64,000 nucleotides of DNA from Bacteroidales bacterium UBA2714 (GCA_002354035.1 DEKU01000004.1:41388-105387); one strand, 5' to 3'. Counted from the first letter of the stretch, positions 17,823-27,890 are shown. Made by a program: numbers and translations. The notes: generated from the letters alone by a model not told the origin.

Positions 17823-18431
17823 ATGAAGGCTATTATGAAAAGACTCTTTTTTGCCACCCTCATAGTATTGCTTGCCTCGGCAGTGTCACCGGCCCAGGGC
17901 CAGGTGGTCATGGATCGCAAAGTGCGGTTTGGGATAATAGTGGAGGGCGACACGATACCCTACTACCGGCTGAAAGAGATACGCGTTATAGAGTCGGCAT
18001 CGCTGCTTAGCGAAACCGAAATCAGGAAGAACCAGAAACTGATCCGCAACGTGAAGAAGATGCTGCCCTATGCCAAGATAGGCAAACAGCGGCTGGATGT
18101 GCTGGAGAAGGAGATTGCCGACCTGCCCAAACGGGAGCGGCGCGCCGCCATCAGGGCTGCGGAGAAGAACCTGCTGGCCGACTTCAGCGACGAGTTGAAG
18201 GACTGCACCATATCGCAGGGGAAGGTGCTGCTGAAACTGATAGACCGCGAAACAGGCCGAACGTCGTATGTGCTGGTGGACGAGCTGAGGGGCAAGCTGC
18301 GCGCCGGGTTCTACCAGGCCTTTGCCCGCCTGTTTGGCTACAACCTGAAAGCCGCCTACGACCCGCGCAACAACGAGGACGACAATTTGATAGAGCGGAT
18401 AGTGCTGTCCGTGGAACACGGGAGACTATAG
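17823..18431 (+). CDS. DUF4294-family exported protein
   Basis: 202 residues with a signal peptide (MKRLFFATLIVLLASAVSPAQGQ, ATG at 17823 or 17835). It belongs to the DUF4294 family of Bacteroidota, recognisable from GDTIPYYRLKEIRVI, KLIRNVKKMLPYAKIGKQRL, FSDELKDCTISQGKVLLKLIDRETG and FYQAFARLFGYNLKAAYDP. The function is unknown and no catalytic motif is evident. The protein is highly charged and helical. It starts only 52 nt from the divergent acyltransferase gene and is followed 40 nt later by an NlpC/P60 peptidase, so a cell-envelope role is plausible but only inferred. Confidence 0.85.
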   Translation: MKAIMKRLFFATLIVLLASAVSPAQGQVVMDRKVRFGIIVEGDTIPYYRLKEIRVIESASLLSETEIRKNQKLIRNVKKMLPYAKIGKQRLDVLEKEIADLPKRERRAAIRAAEKNLLADFSDELKDCTISQGKVLLKLIDRETGRTSYVLVDELRGKLRAGFYQAFARLFGYNLKAAYDPRNNEDDNLIERIVLSVEHGRL

Positions 18432-18471
18432 CACCCCATCCCCTACCATCCACCCAAATCATTCCAATGCC

Positions 18472-19083
18472 ATGACGAGAGCTTATTGTTTTCTTTCAGC
18501 CGTTGCAATGCGGCGCGACCCGTCGGACCGTGCCGAGATGGTGAACCAGCTGTTGCTGGGCGACACCTTTACCATAGAAGAGCAGGGACCACAATGGTCG
18601 CTGGCAAGGTGCGACTGGGACGGCTATGAGGGGTGGGTGGACAACAAGCAGTGGCGGCCTTACAGCGGGGCAGCAAACCTGCAATGCGGCCAGGAGGCCA
18701 GCCCTGCCACCGTGGCCGAACGCGACTATCTGGGTGCCCCCTACCTGTGGGGTGGCCGATGCCCCATGGGCATTGACTGTTCGGGGCTGACGCAGGTATG
18801 CTTCAGGGCTTGCGGAGTAAGGCTGCTGCGCGATGCTTCGCAACAGATAGGGCAAGGCGAGGCCGTGGCCAGTCTGGACGAGGCCCGGCGCGACGACCTT
18901 TGTTTTTTCCACAATGGGGAGGGCCGAATAGTGCATGTGGGCATCTACATGGGGCAGGGACGGATTATCCACGCTTCGGGACAGGTGCGCATCGACACCA
19001 TTACGCCCGAAGGCATCATCAACCACGACTCACAGCTGCTGACCCACCTGCTGCACTCGGTGCGCCGGATGGCGCTGCGATAA
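18472..19083 (+). CDS. C40-family (NlpC/P60) peptidase with N-terminal SH3-like domain
   Basis: 203 residues. The N-terminal ~65 residues look like a bacterial SH3 domain (MRRDPSDRAEMVNQLLLGDTF, GWVDNKQW). The catalytic domain has YLGAPYLWGG, the nucleophile in DCSGLTQVCF, and His residues in VHVGIYMG and IIHASG, consistent with a Cys-His-polar triad. There is no signal peptide, which fits the cytoplasmic gamma-D-glutamyl-diamino-acid dipeptidyl peptidases (dipeptidyl-peptidase VI type) that process imported murein peptides. That would pair functionally with the LD-carboxypeptidase at 3.4 kb. It is probably co-transcribed with the DUF4294 gene. Confidence 0.88.
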   Translation: MTRAYCFLSAVAMRRDPSDRAEMVNQLLLGDTFTIEEQGPQWSLARCDWDGYEGWVDNKQWRPYSGAANLQCGQEASPATVAERDYLGAPYLWGGRCPMGIDCSGLTQVCFRACGVRLLRDASQQIGQGEAVASLDEARRDDLCFFHNGEGRIVHVGIYMGQGRIIHASGQVRIDTITPEGIINHDSQLLTHLLHSVRRMALR

Positions 19084-19089
19084 ACATCG

Positions 19090-19125
19090 CAAGCCGCCGG
19101 TCGCGTGAGGCGATGCGGCGGCTTG
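19090..19125. terminator. Hairpin between convergent genes
   Basis: CAAGCCGCCG (19090-19099) pairs perfectly with CGGCGGCTTG (19116-19125). It lies between the 3' ends of the peptidase gene (+) and the acyl-CoA ligase gene (-). No T-run is present on either side. Confidence 0.6.
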
Positions 19126-19147
19126 GACTGTAGAGGTTCAGCAATCT

Positions 19148-20920
19148 TTAGACAAAAAGTTCGTCGATGGCTTTCTGATAGAAGGCGGTTATGTTGTTGC
19201 GCTTGATTTTGAGGGTCGGGGTGAGGAACTGGTTGTCGGTGCTCCACACTTCGGGTACGAGTTTGAAACGTTTCACCTGCTCGTGGTTGCCGAGGGTGGC
19301 ATTATATTTGTCGACCACACGCTGGAAACGCTCCTGGACTGTTTTGTCGGCCAGCATTTCTTCGCGCGACCCTGCATGGACGCCGTGGCGCAGACACCAG
19401 TCTTTCAGCATGTCGAAATCGGGCGCGATGATGGCGGCGGCAAACTTCTGGCCCTCGCCCACCACCATCATGTCGAGGATGAAGGGAGACTCTTTGAAAC
19501 GTTCCTCGATGACTTCGGGGTTGACGAATTTGCCCATTGAGGTTTTGAACATGTTTTTGGTACGGCCGGTGAGGAACATGTAGCCGCCGGAGTCGAGATA
19601 GCCCGTGTCGCCGGTGTGGAACCAGCCTTGGGAGTCGATAGCCTGGGCAGTGAGTTCGGGCGATTTGTAATAGCCCTTCATGACGTTGCCGCCTCGGCAG
19701 AGAATCTCGTGGGTGTCGGGGTCGAAACGCACCTCGATGCCGGGCAGGACAAAACCCACGGAGCCGACCTTACGGCCTTCTTCGGCATAGGAGTTGGTGA
19801 CGGCCACCAGCGGCGAGCACTCGGTGAGGCCATAGCCTTCGTACAGGTCAAGACCCACGGCACTGAAAAAGCGGGTGAGGCGGGGCTGGATGGAGGCGCC
19901 GCCAGACACGAGCATGTGGAAATTGGTGCCCAATGCTTTGCGGATTTCGGCATAGACGAGCTTGTCGGCCACGGCATGGCGCATGTTATACCAGAGGGTT
20001 CGACGCTTGTCGTTGAGGTCGTATTGGAAACCCAGTTCGAGCGCCCAGTCGAAGATTTTCTTTTTCATGCCGGTGAGTTTCTCACCCTTGCGGAACACCT
20101 TGTCGTACATCTTTTCGATGAAGCGAGGCACGGCGGCCATCATGTAGGGGTTGACCTCCTGGGCGTTGTCGGCCACTTTGGCAATACTCTCGGCATAAAA
20201 GGTCTCCATGCAAAGATACTGGTAGAGGTAATTCATCATGCGTTCGTAGATGTGGCACAGGGGCATCCAGCTGAGAGCGCGGGTCCAGTCCTTACCCGGC
20301 GACTCTTTTATGCCGAGAACGTTGAGCAGTATGCCCCGGTGGGCAAGCATGACGCCTTTGGGTGTGCCGGTGGAGCCGCTGGTGTAGATCATGGTGGCCA
20401 CGTCGTCGGTTGTGATGGAGTCCTTGATGGCTTGGAGTCCGTCGGGGTCGGGATGGACTGCACCAAGGTCGTAGAGGTCGTTGATGGAAGGGGCACCCTC
20501 AACGGGTACGATGGTATAGACCTGGCAGATGGAGGGGATTTGGCCTCGAATGGCGGAGATTTTTTTGTACAAGGTCTCTCCTTCCACAAGAATATACCTC
20601 ACCTCAGCGTGGCTGAGGATGTAGAGATACTCGCTTTCGCTGATGGTGGGATAGATGGGGAGGAGGACAGCACCCATCATCTGAACACCCATGTCAATGT
20701 AGTTCCACTCAGGTCTGCCGGTAGAGATGAGGGCTACGTTCTCGCCCCGCTGCACACCCAGGTGCATGAATGCATAACTGAGGAGACTGGATTTTTCGAA
20801 ATATTCGTCGATAGAGTGTTCTTCCCAATGGCCGTTGCATTTGTTGGCAAAAACAGGACGCTCGGGGCAGAGAAGCCGTCTGCGGTCCATCAAATCGAAG
20901 AGTCGTTCAGGTTCTTTCAT
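19148..20920 (-). CDS. Long-chain acyl-CoA synthetase (AMP-dependent ligase)
   Basis: 590 residues from the ATG at 20920 (MKEPERLFDLM); a 34-residue upstream extension overlaps the promoter and is rejected. The ANL-superfamily motifs are in order: the P-loop-like TMIYTSGSTGTPKGVMLAH, SWMPLCHIYERM, LVSGGASIQPRLTRFF, YGLTECSPLVAV, WFHTGDTGYLDSGGYMFLTGR and KTSMGKFVNPEVIEERF. It activates fatty acids with ATP and CoA at the membrane, for lipid recycling or degradation. It is the FadD15/LACS-like type found in many Bacteroidota. It diverges from holA across an intergenic region with repeated GTGACnGAA-like motifs. Confidence 0.93.
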   Translation of the reverse strand: MKEPERLFDLMDRRRLLCPERPVFANKCNGHWEEHSIDEYFEKSSLLSYAFMHLGVQRGENVALISTGRPEWNYIDMGVQMMGAVLLPIYPTISESEYLYILSHAEVRYILVEGETLYKKISAIRGQIPSICQVYTIVPVEGAPSINDLYDLGAVHPDPDGLQAIKDSITTDDVATMIYTSGSTGTPKGVMLAHRGILLNVLGIKESPGKDWTRALSWMPLCHIYERMMNYLYQYLCMETFYAESIAKVADNAQEVNPYMMAAVPRFIEKMYDKVFRKGEKLTGMKKKIFDWALELGFQYDLNDKRRTLWYNMRHAVADKLVYAEIRKALGTNFHMLVSGGASIQPRLTRFFSAVGLDLYEGYGLTECSPLVAVTNSYAEEGRKVGSVGFVLPGIEVRFDPDTHEILCRGGNVMKGYYKSPELTAQAIDSQGWFHTGDTGYLDSGGYMFLTGRTKNMFKTSMGKFVNPEVIEERFKESPFILDMMVVGEGQKFAAAIIAPDFDMLKDWCLRHGVHAGSREEMLADKTVQERFQRVVDKYNATLGNHEQVKRFKLVPEVWSTDNQFLTPTLKIKRNNITAFYQKAIDELFV

Positions 20921-20947
20921 GAGAGTGTTGACTTTTAACAGGAAGTG

Positions 20948-20955
20948 CAAAAATA
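20948..20955 (-). promoter_or_regulatory. Predicted -7 box of the acyl-CoA synthetase gene
   Basis: Minus-strand TATTTTTG matches TAnnTTTG and lies 27 nt before the ATG at 20920. Confidence 0.55.
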
Positions 20956-20974
20956 AGAATCTCCGGCTGATTAT

Positions 20975-21099
20975 GTGACAGAAAAAATGTCCGCTCGACA
21001 AAAAAGTGACAGAATGAGGCAAAAATGGTGCCTAAAGTGGCGTTTTGAGTGACGAAACGATTACTACACGTGTTTTATCCCGCACAAGAAGTGACGGAA
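20975..21099 (+). repeat. Four GTGAC-type short direct repeats in the acyl-CoA ligase/holA gap
   Basis: GTGACAGAA (20975), GTGACAGAA (21006), GTGACGAAA (21049) and GTGACGGAA (21091), all on the same strand with spacings of 31, 43 and 42 nt. They lie between two divergent genes, upstream of both predicted promoters. They could be binding sites of an unknown regulator. Confidence 0.45.
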
Positions 21100-21189
21100 A
21101 AAGGCGCGAAAGGGGTGGCCGAGGAACGATTTAACCTTTTTTTCGAAAGAAAAGCACAGCCCCAACAACCCGCTTTGGAAAAAAATATG

Positions 21190-21197
21190 TATCTTTG
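21190..21197 (+). promoter_or_regulatory. Predicted -7 box of holA
   Basis: TATCTTTG, an exact TAnnTTTG match, 25 nt before the ATG at 21223. It supports that start rather than the longer open frame. Confidence 0.6.
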
Positions 21198-21222
21198 CAA
21201 TTTGTTATTATACTATAGAAAC

Positions 21223-22230
21223 ATGCTCATATCTGACAAACAGCTTATCGACGAACTGAAAGCAGCTAAATACCAACCCGTGTATCTGCTTACCGGCGAG
21301 GAGAACTATTATATCGACTTGGTATCGGACTATTTTGAGCATAGTGTGATAGCCGAAGAATATCGTGATTTTGACCAAACGGTATTGTACGGACGCGAGA
21401 CCGACATGCGCACGGTGATATCGTATGCCAAGCAGTTCCCGATGATGTCGCCCATAAAGCTGGTGCTGGTCAAGGAAGCGCAGGATATTGCCACCAAGGA
21501 GTGGGACCTGCTGGCCGACTATCTTCAGCACCCGCTGCCGCAAACCCTTTTGGTGTTCTGCTACAGGCACAAGAAACTCGATAAGCGAACCAAGGCATAC
21601 AAGGCTATTAACGACCATGGCCGCATCTGCGAACGGGCAAAGCTGTATGACAGCCAAGTCCCAGACTGGCTAGGGACTCACGTGAACGAACATGGACACA
21701 CCATCACCCAAAAGGGGTCGGTACTGATAGCCGAATACTTGGGCAACGACCTGAGCAAAATAGCCAACGAGCTGTCAAAGGTGTACATCTCTCTCAAGCC
21801 GGGAGAGGTCATCAACGAAGAAATCATCGAGCAGAATATCGGCATCAGCAAGGATTATAACGTGTTTGAGCTACAGAACGCCATAGGCCGCCGCAACGTG
21901 GTGCAGTGCAACCGCATTGTGAACCATTTTGCCGCCAACCCCAAGGAGAACCCCATCCAGATGGTGTTGCCTTCACTCTATAACTATTTCATCAAAATCA
22001 TGCTCTACCACCAGCTGACCGACAAAAGCCAGGCAGCCTCGGTATTGAAGGTGAACCCCTATTTCGTGAAGGATTATGCGGCCGCAGCCCAGAACTATTC
22101 GCTCGGGAAGCTGGCCAGCTGTATAGGCTATCTTTATGATACCGACCTGCGGTGCAAAGGCATCCGTAACACAGGCTCCATAACCGATGGCGAGTTGCTC
22201 AAAGAAATGGTGTTCAAAATCATACATTAA
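21223..22230 (+). CDS. holA: DNA polymerase III subunit delta (HolA)
   Basis: 335 residues from the ATG at 21223, the normal size for HolA. The protein opens with QPVYLLTGEENYYIDLVSDYF, the degenerate P-loop region of delta. It continues with TVISYAKQFPMMSPIKLVLVKEAQDI, LGNDLSKIANELSKV and EENIGISKDYNVFELQNAIGRR-like segments (the last at about residues 205-228). Delta opens the beta sliding clamp as part of the clamp-loader complex. The gene stands alone between the acyl-CoA ligase (divergent) and a TonB-dependent receptor 50 nt downstream. Confidence 0.92.
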   Translation: MLISDKQLIDELKAAKYQPVYLLTGEENYYIDLVSDYFEHSVIAEEYRDFDQTVLYGRETDMRTVISYAKQFPMMSPIKLVLVKEAQDIATKEWDLLADYLQHPLPQTLLVFCYRHKKLDKRTKAYKAINDHGRICERAKLYDSQVPDWLGTHVNEHGHTITQKGSVLIAEYLGNDLSKIANELSKVYISLKPGEVINEEIIEQNIGISKDYNVFELQNAIGRRNVVQCNRIVNHFAANPKENPIQMVLPSLYNYFIKIMLYHQLTDKSQAASVLKVNPYFVKDYAAAAQNYSLGKLASCIGYLYDTDLRCKGIRNTGSITDGELLKEMVFKIIH

Positions 22231-22279
22231 CCCAAGACACAATTATCCCTTTTTTCAACATAAATAACCCCCAACTTTA

Positions 22280-24595
22280 ATGAAAAGAGTTGCCATCCTT
22301 ATTCTTCTTGCACTGGGCCTGACGCCTATGATGGCGCAGACCGTGAAGGGAACACTTACCGACAATGAAACCGGCGAGGCCATACCTTTTGCCAACGTGG
22401 TGCTGGACGGCACACGTTTCGGCGTGGCCACCGACCTCAATGGCTTCTATCTGATTAATAAGATGCCCGCAGGCGAATATGAGCTTCGTGTGCGTTTTGT
22501 GGGTTATAAAGAGTATCGTGAAAAGATTACTTTAAAAAGCGGGCAGACGCTGGTGCGCAACATAGCACTGGAGTCGGAGGCCAAGACCCTGGCCGATGTC
22601 ACCGTGACCGACAACCGCATAGAAGAGAGGAAAATACAAACCCAAGTATCGGTTGAGAAAATCTCCTCCACCCAGATTCAACAGATGCCTGCCATTGGCG
22701 GCACTTCGGACCTTGCCCAATATCTCCAGGTTCTGCCTGGCATTAACTCCACTGGCGACCAAGGGGGACAGCTCTATATCCGTGGTGGGTCAATGATTCA
22801 GAATCTGTGCTTGCTGGATGGTATGACGGTATACAATCCATTCCATTCCATAGGATTATATTCTATTTTTGAGACCGACATCATTCTGAATGCCGACATC
22901 TACAGCGGGGGCTTCGGAGCCGAGTATGGCGGACGTCTGTCGTCGGTAATGGACATCACCACACGCGACGGCAACAAGAAACGCCATTCGGGAAAAATCG
23001 GAATCAACACCTTCGGTGCCAACCTGGTGCTTGAAGGTCCCATCAAGAAAGAACGGCCCGGCAACCCATTCACTATCACTTATCTGATTTCGGCCAAGAA
23101 CTCTTTCCTCTCTAAATCCTCTCCCGTTTTCTATCCCTACATCAAGAGTTCTCTCCCCTTCGACTTCACCGACTTGTATGGCAAACTGTCCTTCAACTCT
23201 GGTTCGGGCAGCAAAATCAATTTCTTCGGATTCAGATTTGACGACCGTGTGAACGGCTACCAGTCATTGGCCAACTACAACTGGACCAATTACGGAATAG
23301 GTACCAACTTTATGGTTGTCACAGGTTCCAGCTCAATCTTAGAGGGGCATGTGGCCTACTCCGATTATATGATTCACTTTCAAGATCCCTCTGGACACGA
23401 CAACCACAGTGGCATCAACAACTACAACATGGGACTGGACGTGACTAACTTCATCGGCACCAACCGACTGCGCTATGGGCTGGCTCTGGAAGGCTACGCC
23501 ACCGACTATCTTTTCTACAATCCCTACAAAATCAATATCACTCAGACGGAAAACACATTCAGCTTCTCGGCTTATATCACATACAAAATCGCCACAGGTA
23601 ACTGGCTCATAGACCCCGGCCTCCGCTACATCTACTACAACGCCTTTAATGCCGGCAGCATCGAGCCCCGCCTGTCGGCCAAATATAATGTCACAGACCA
23701 TTTCCGGTTCAAGATGGCTGGCGGCCTGTATAGCCAGATTTTCCTCGACTCCCGTTCCGACAACGATATTGTCAACCTCTTCAACGGCATACTTACCGGC
23801 TGCCCGAACTTGGAGATACCCAACACTTTCCTGGGCAATCCGGTACATAACTCCTTGCAGAAAGCCCAACACCTGATTTTCGGAGTAGAGTATGACTTCC
23901 TCAACCACCTGACAACCAACTGCGAGGTGTATTTAAAGAATTTCAGCCAATTGCTCAACTACAACCGCAACAAGATGTTTGACAGCAGCGACCCCGCCTA
24001 CCGTCGCGGGGGAATATACGAAAAGCCTGAATATCTGCTCAGCAACTTCCTCATAGAGAAAGGCATGGCCTATGGCGTTGACTTCAGCTTATGCTACGAC
24101 ATAGACTGGCTTTACGTATGGGCCACATACTCCTTGGGGTGGGTCCACCGCACTGACGAAATCCAAACATACTCACCCCACTACGACCGCCGCCACACCA
24201 TCAACCTGCTCACCACCGTCCGCCTGGGCGAACAGAACCAGTGGGAAATCAGTGGACGATGGAGCTATGGCAGTGGCTATCCTTTCACACAAACCCAAGG
24301 GATGTATGAAAACATCACATACTACAATGGCTTGACAACCGACTACACCCGCGTGAACGGCGAATACGGCGTCCTCTATGCCGACCTCTACGGTGGACGC
24401 ATGCCCAGCTACCACCGTCTGGACATCAGCGGAAAACGGAAATTCTCAATAGGCAAACGCTCTATCCTTGAAATCAATGTGAGCGTGACCAATGTCTACA
24501 ACCGGAACAACATCTTCTACTTTGACCGCCTCACATTCGACCGCGTCGACCAGCTGCCCATCATGTGGTCCACTGGCCTCAACTTCCGATTCTGA
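22280..24595 (+). CDS. TonB-dependent outer-membrane receptor with CarboxypepD_reg-like N-terminus
   Basis: 771 residues with a signal peptide ending MMAQ. Residues ~20-100 form a carboxypeptidase-regulatory-like beta-sandwich (GTLTDNETGEAIPFANVVL, ATDLNGFYLINKMPAGEY). A plug domain follows (LAQYLQVLPGINSTGDQGGQLYIRGG, SGGFGAEYGGRLSSVMDI) and then the beta-barrel to the C-terminal aromatic residue (STGLNFRF). It imports an unknown ligand across the outer membrane using TonB energy. No SusD partner, ECF sigma or anti-sigma gene is adjacent, so it is not a typical polysaccharide-utilisation pair. At 771 residues it is shorter than SusC proteins. Confidence 0.92.
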   Translation: MKRVAILILLALGLTPMMAQTVKGTLTDNETGEAIPFANVVLDGTRFGVATDLNGFYLINKMPAGEYELRVRFVGYKEYREKITLKSGQTLVRNIALESEAKTLADVTVTDNRIEERKIQTQVSVEKISSTQIQQMPAIGGTSDLAQYLQVLPGINSTGDQGGQLYIRGGSMIQNLCLLDGMTVYNPFHSIGLYSIFETDIILNADIYSGGFGAEYGGRLSSVMDITTRDGNKKRHSGKIGINTFGANLVLEGPIKKERPGNPFTITYLISAKNSFLSKSSPVFYPYIKSSLPFDFTDLYGKLSFNSGSGSKINFFGFRFDDRVNGYQSLANYNWTNYGIGTNFMVVTGSSSILEGHVAYSDYMIHFQDPSGHDNHSGINNYNMGLDVTNFIGTNRLRYGLALEGYATDYLFYNPYKINITQTENTFSFSAYITYKIATGNWLIDPGLRYIYYNAFNAGSIEPRLSAKYNVTDHFRFKMAGGLYSQIFLDSRSDNDIVNLFNGILTGCPNLEIPNTFLGNPVHNSLQKAQHLIFGVEYDFLNHLTTNCEVYLKNFSQLLNYNRNKMFDSSDPAYRRGGIYEKPEYLLSNFLIEKGMAYGVDFSLCYDIDWLYVWATYSLGWVHRTDEIQTYSPHYDRRHTINLLTTVRLGEQNQWEISGRWSYGSGYPFTQTQGMYENITYYNGLTTDYTRVNGEYGVLYADLYGGRMPSYHRLDISGKRKFSIGKRSILEINVSVTNVYNRNNIFYFDRLTFDRVDQLPIMWSTGLNFRF

Positions 24596-24771
24596 CAACA
24601 AGGCCATCTACACATGCTGTAGACCCGCGTGTCTCCCGTGGCAAAGGCTACGCGAAAACACCAGCCAGCCTACTGGTCGGTCTCTAATACTCATTTCCAG
24701 AGAATAACTCCCCTTTTGCCCATTGTCCGGGCAACATTATAAGTACGAAATAGAAACCATGTTCTTTTGAA

Positions 24772-25452
24772 TCACCCTATCCTTGTCCACTCAATCGGGA
24801 CCAGCCCCTGCTGTTGAAGGATAGCGTTGCACTGTGAGAAATGCTTGCATCCGAAGAACCCTCTGTATGCCGACAATGGCGAAGGGTGGGGTGCCGTGAG
24901 CACATAATGCCTGCTGCGGTCAATATACTGAGCCTTGCTGATGGCGAAACTGCCCCACAGCATAAACACTATGCCGCTGCGCCGTTGTGACAAAGCTTGG
25001 ATGGCAGCATCGGTGAACTGTTCCCAACCTTTATGCTGGTGAGAACCTGCTTGGTGAGCTCGGACTGTCAGCGTAGCATTCAGCAGCAGCACACCCTGCT
25101 CCGCCCAGCCCATAAGGTTGCCACTGGTCGGTGGGATCTGTGTCCCCAGGTCGCTATTGATTTCCTTTATGATATTCACCAACGAGGGCGGAACAACGAC
25201 CCCGTTCGGCACCGAAAAGCACAACCCATGGGCCTGGCCTGGCTCATGATAGGGATCCTGTCCCAATATCACCACCTTCACCTTGTCGAAAGGAGTATGG
25301 TCGAATGCCGCAAAGATATCTCCCCCCTTGGGGTAACACACATATTGCTGCCTCTCGGCCACCAAGAACTCTTTCAACTGAGCGAAATAAGGGGCTTCGA
25401 ACTGCGGTCGCAGCACCTCCAGCCATGATGGGTCGATCCTTGGATTAATCAT
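24772..25452 (-). CDS. ung: Uracil-DNA glycosylase, family 1 (Ung)
   Basis: 226 residues. The water-activating motif is GQDPYHEPGQAHGLCFSV, the middle motif is LLLNATLTVRAHQAGSHQHKGWE, and the DNA-binding loop is HPSPLSAYRGFFGCKHFS. All match family 1 UDG, which removes uracil from DNA as the first step of base-excision repair. The start overlaps the stop codon of the upstream metallo-hydrolase gene (ATGA), so the two are translationally coupled. Confidence 0.95.
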   Translation of the reverse strand: MINPRIDPSWLEVLRPQFEAPYFAQLKEFLVAERQQYVCYPKGGDIFAAFDHTPFDKVKVVILGQDPYHEPGQAHGLCFSVPNGVVVPPSLVNIIKEINSDLGTQIPPTSGNLMGWAEQGVLLLNATLTVRAHQAGSHQHKGWEQFTDAAIQALSQRRSGIVFMLWGSFAISKAQYIDRSRHYVLTAPHPSPLSAYRGFFGCKHFSQCNAILQQQGLVPIEWTRIG

Positions 25453-26090
25453 ATCAAAAAACCGTTATAGAGCCGCTCCACCCCTATCGAACTGATGTCC
25501 CCATGTCCGGGCAACACCTCATAGTCGTCGGGCAGCGTAAGCAGACGGGTACGTATCTTTTCAATCAAAGTGGCATAGTTCCCACCTGGTAAATCGGTAC
25601 GTCCGATGCTTCCGCGGAACAGAGCATCGCCCGTAAGCACCACCTTGGCGCTGGGCACCACATAGGCCATGCTTCCCGGACAATGACCCGGGACTGCCCG
25701 GCACTCTATCCTCTCCTCGCCCAACTGCAACACATCGTTGTCCTGAATCTCTACCACATCCAGCGTGTCCATATTCTCCACCTCAAAGCCCATCACCGCA
25801 CCATAAGCCCCCGCCTGCCGGAGGAGTACCTTTCCGTCGGGGTGCATCGTCACGGGCAACCCATAAAGCTCACACAACTCTCGCAAACCGGCAATATGAT
25901 CCACATGGGCATGGGTCAGCAATATCAACGTAGGGTGCAATCCATGCTCATCGATATACTGTGTCACCTGAGCCTCCTCATACGAGGTTTCGGCTCCCGG
26001 ATCCACAATGGCGCATTGCTTTGTGCTTTCATCCCAAAGCACAAAGCAATTCATGCCAAAATGGTTCAGTTCAAACTGCTTAATCTTCAT
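25449..26090 (-). CDS. MBL-fold metallo-hydrolase (glyoxalase II-like)
   Basis: 213 residues. The dinuclear metal site is shown by THAHVDH (HxHxDH), the later His in VPGHCPGSMAY, the Asp in LTGDALFRGSIGRTD and the final His in LPGHGD. This belongs to the small glyoxalase-II-like group, which includes hydroxyacylglutathione hydrolase-like and persulfide-dioxygenase-like enzymes. The substrate cannot be assigned. It lies 20 nt after lysS and overlaps ung by 4 nt, forming a lysS-MBL-ung unit. Confidence 0.88.
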   Translation of the reverse strand: MKIKQFELNHFGMNCFVLWDESTKQCAIVDPGAETSYEEAQVTQYIDEHGLHPTLILLTHAHVDHIAGLRELCELYGLPVTMHPDGKVLLRQAGAYGAVMGFEVENMDTLDVVEIQDNDVLQLGEERIECRAVPGHCPGSMAYVVPSAKVVLTGDALFRGSIGRTDLPGGNYATLIEKIRTRLLTLPDDYEVLPGHGDISSIGVERLYNGFLI

Positions 26091-26110
26091 AACAAACCTT
26101 CAAGGAGACG

Positions 26111-27832
26111 CTATTCAGCGGCTATCCAACTCTCCACGGCTTCCTTCTGCACGGGAGGGATGTCCAGTTTGTTCTTTTTGCGCAGACCGTTCAAGTCGTT
26201 GTAGAGTTTGTTCGGGTTAGCCTCCTTCAGCTGACCGAGAGTGTTGATTCCCGCCTTGCGCAACATCGGCACCCATTCGGCCGCCACGCCGTGCGCCACA
26301 AACTCCTCGTCGGTGGTCACCACCGCCTTCTTCTCAGGCTTCATCTGAGGGAAAAGCAATACATCCTGAATGCTCTGTTCGCCGGTCATCATCATCACCA
26401 GGCGGTCAATACCGATGCCCATGCCCGACGTGGGAGGCATGCCAAACTCCAAGGCCCGCACGAAATCCATATCGATAAACATAGCCTCGTCGTCGCCCTT
26501 CTCGCTCAGGCGCAACTGCTCCTGGAAACGGCCCAGCTGGTCTATCGGGTCGTTCAATTCACTATAAGCATTGGCCAGCTCCTTGCCGTTGACAAACAAC
26601 TCGAAGCGCTCCGTCAGATTCGGGTTGTCCCGATGCCGTTTGCACAAAGGCGACATCTCGATGGGATAATCCGTCACAAACGTAGGCTGAATCAGCGTGT
26701 GCTCGCACTTCTCGCCGAATATAGCATCGATCAGCTTGCCCTTGCCCATCGTCTCGTCGGTCTCAATGCCCAGGGCCTTGCACGTGTCGCGCAGCTGCTG
26801 CTCATCCATCTCGGCCACATCATAGCCCGTCTGCTCCTTAATCAGGTCGCACATCGGGGCGCGGCGGAACGGGGGCTTGAAATCAATCTCGTTGCCCCAC
26901 ACCTGCACCTTTGTTGTGCCGTGCAGCGTCATGGCTATGCGCTCCAGCATCGTCTCCACAAACTTCATCATCCAGTTATAATCCTTATAGGCCACATAAA
27001 TCTCCATGCAGGTAAACTCCGGGTTGTGGGTCCGGTCCATTCCCTCATTACGGAAATTGCGGCTGAACTCATACACTCCCGCATATCCGCCCACAATGAG
27101 CCGTTTCAGATACAACTCATTGGCAATACGCAGATACAAGTCGATATCCAGAGCATTGTGGTGAGTGATGAACGGACGTGCCGCCGCGCCGCCAGGAATG
27201 CTTTGCAGCACCGGTGTGTCCACCTCCAGATACCCCTGCTCGTTGAAATACTCGCGCATCGTGTTCACAATCTTCGCTCTTTTGACGAAAGTCTCTCTCA
27301 CATGCGGATTCACAATCAGGTCCACATACCGCATCCTGTAGCGCTGCTCCGGGTCGCTGAAAGCGTCGTACACCACGCCGTCCTTCTCCTTCACAATAGG
27401 CAGCGGTCTCAAGCTCTTGCTCAACACCGTAAGGCTCTTCACATGGATTGACGTCTCTCCCATCTGGGTCACGAACACATATCCCGTCACCCCGATGATA
27501 TCGCCGATATCCAGCAGCCTCTTGAACACCGTGTTGTACATCGTCTTATCCTCGCCAGGACAAATCTCGTCTCGTTTCACATACAGCTGTATACGTCCAT
27601 ACGAGTCCTGTAGCTCCACAAACGATGCCGCGCCCATAATGCGGCGGCTCATAATGCGCCCTGCAATGCTGATGTCTTGGAACAATGTATTGTCCTGAGG
27701 ATACTTCTCCAGAATCTCGCTCGATTTGGCATTCACCTCATACAAGGCGGCGGGATAAGGATTAATACCCAGTTTTTTCAATTCGTTCAACGAATTTCGG
27801 CGTATTTGTTCTTGTTCGGTCAGTTCGGCCAT
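26111..27832 (-). CDS. lysS: Lysyl-tRNA synthetase, class II (LysS)
   Basis: 573 residues. The N-terminal OB-fold anticodon-binding domain covers about residues 50-160 ([21 protein letters not shown]). The class II catalytic core has motif 2 [18 protein letters not shown] and motif 3 [12 protein letters not shown]. The last ~70 residues ([20 protein letters not shown] onward) form a helix-hairpin-helix-like extension that is common in Bacteroidota LysS and absent from the E. coli enzyme. It charges tRNA-Lys in the cytoplasm. A -7 box lies 58 nt upstream of the start codon. Confidence 0.96.
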   Translation of the reverse strand: MAELTEQEQIRRNSLNELKKLGINPYPAALYEVNAKSSEILEKYPQDNTLFQDISIAGRIMSRRIMGAASFVELQDSYGRIQLYVKRDEICPGEDKTMYNTVFKRLLDIGDIIGVTGYVFVTQMGETSIHVKSLTVLSKSLRPLPIVKEKDGVVYDAFSDPEQRYRMRYVDLIVNPHVRETFVKRAKIVNTMREYFNEQGYLEVDTPVLQSIPGGAAARPFITHHNALDIDLYLRIANELYLKRLIVGGYAGVYEFSRNFRNEGMDRTHNPEFTCMEIYVAYKDYNWMMKFVETMLERIAMTLHGTTKVQVWGNEIDFKPPFRRAPMCDLIKEQTGYDVAEMDEQQLRDTCKALGIETDETMGKGKLIDAIFGEKCEHTLIQPTFVTDYPIEMSPLCKRHRDNPNLTERFELFVNGKELANAYSELNDPIDQLGRFQEQLRLSEKGDDEAMFIDMDFVRALEFGMPPTSGMGIGIDRLVMMMTGEQSIQDVLLFPQMKPEKKAVVTTDEEFVAHGVAAEWVPMLRKAGINTLGQLKEANPNKLYNDLNGLRKKNKLDIPPVQKEAVESWIAAE

Positions 27833-27890
27833 ATTGCAAAATATTATTTATAAGTCAATTATACCATTCTGCACCCTACGATGCAATTTA

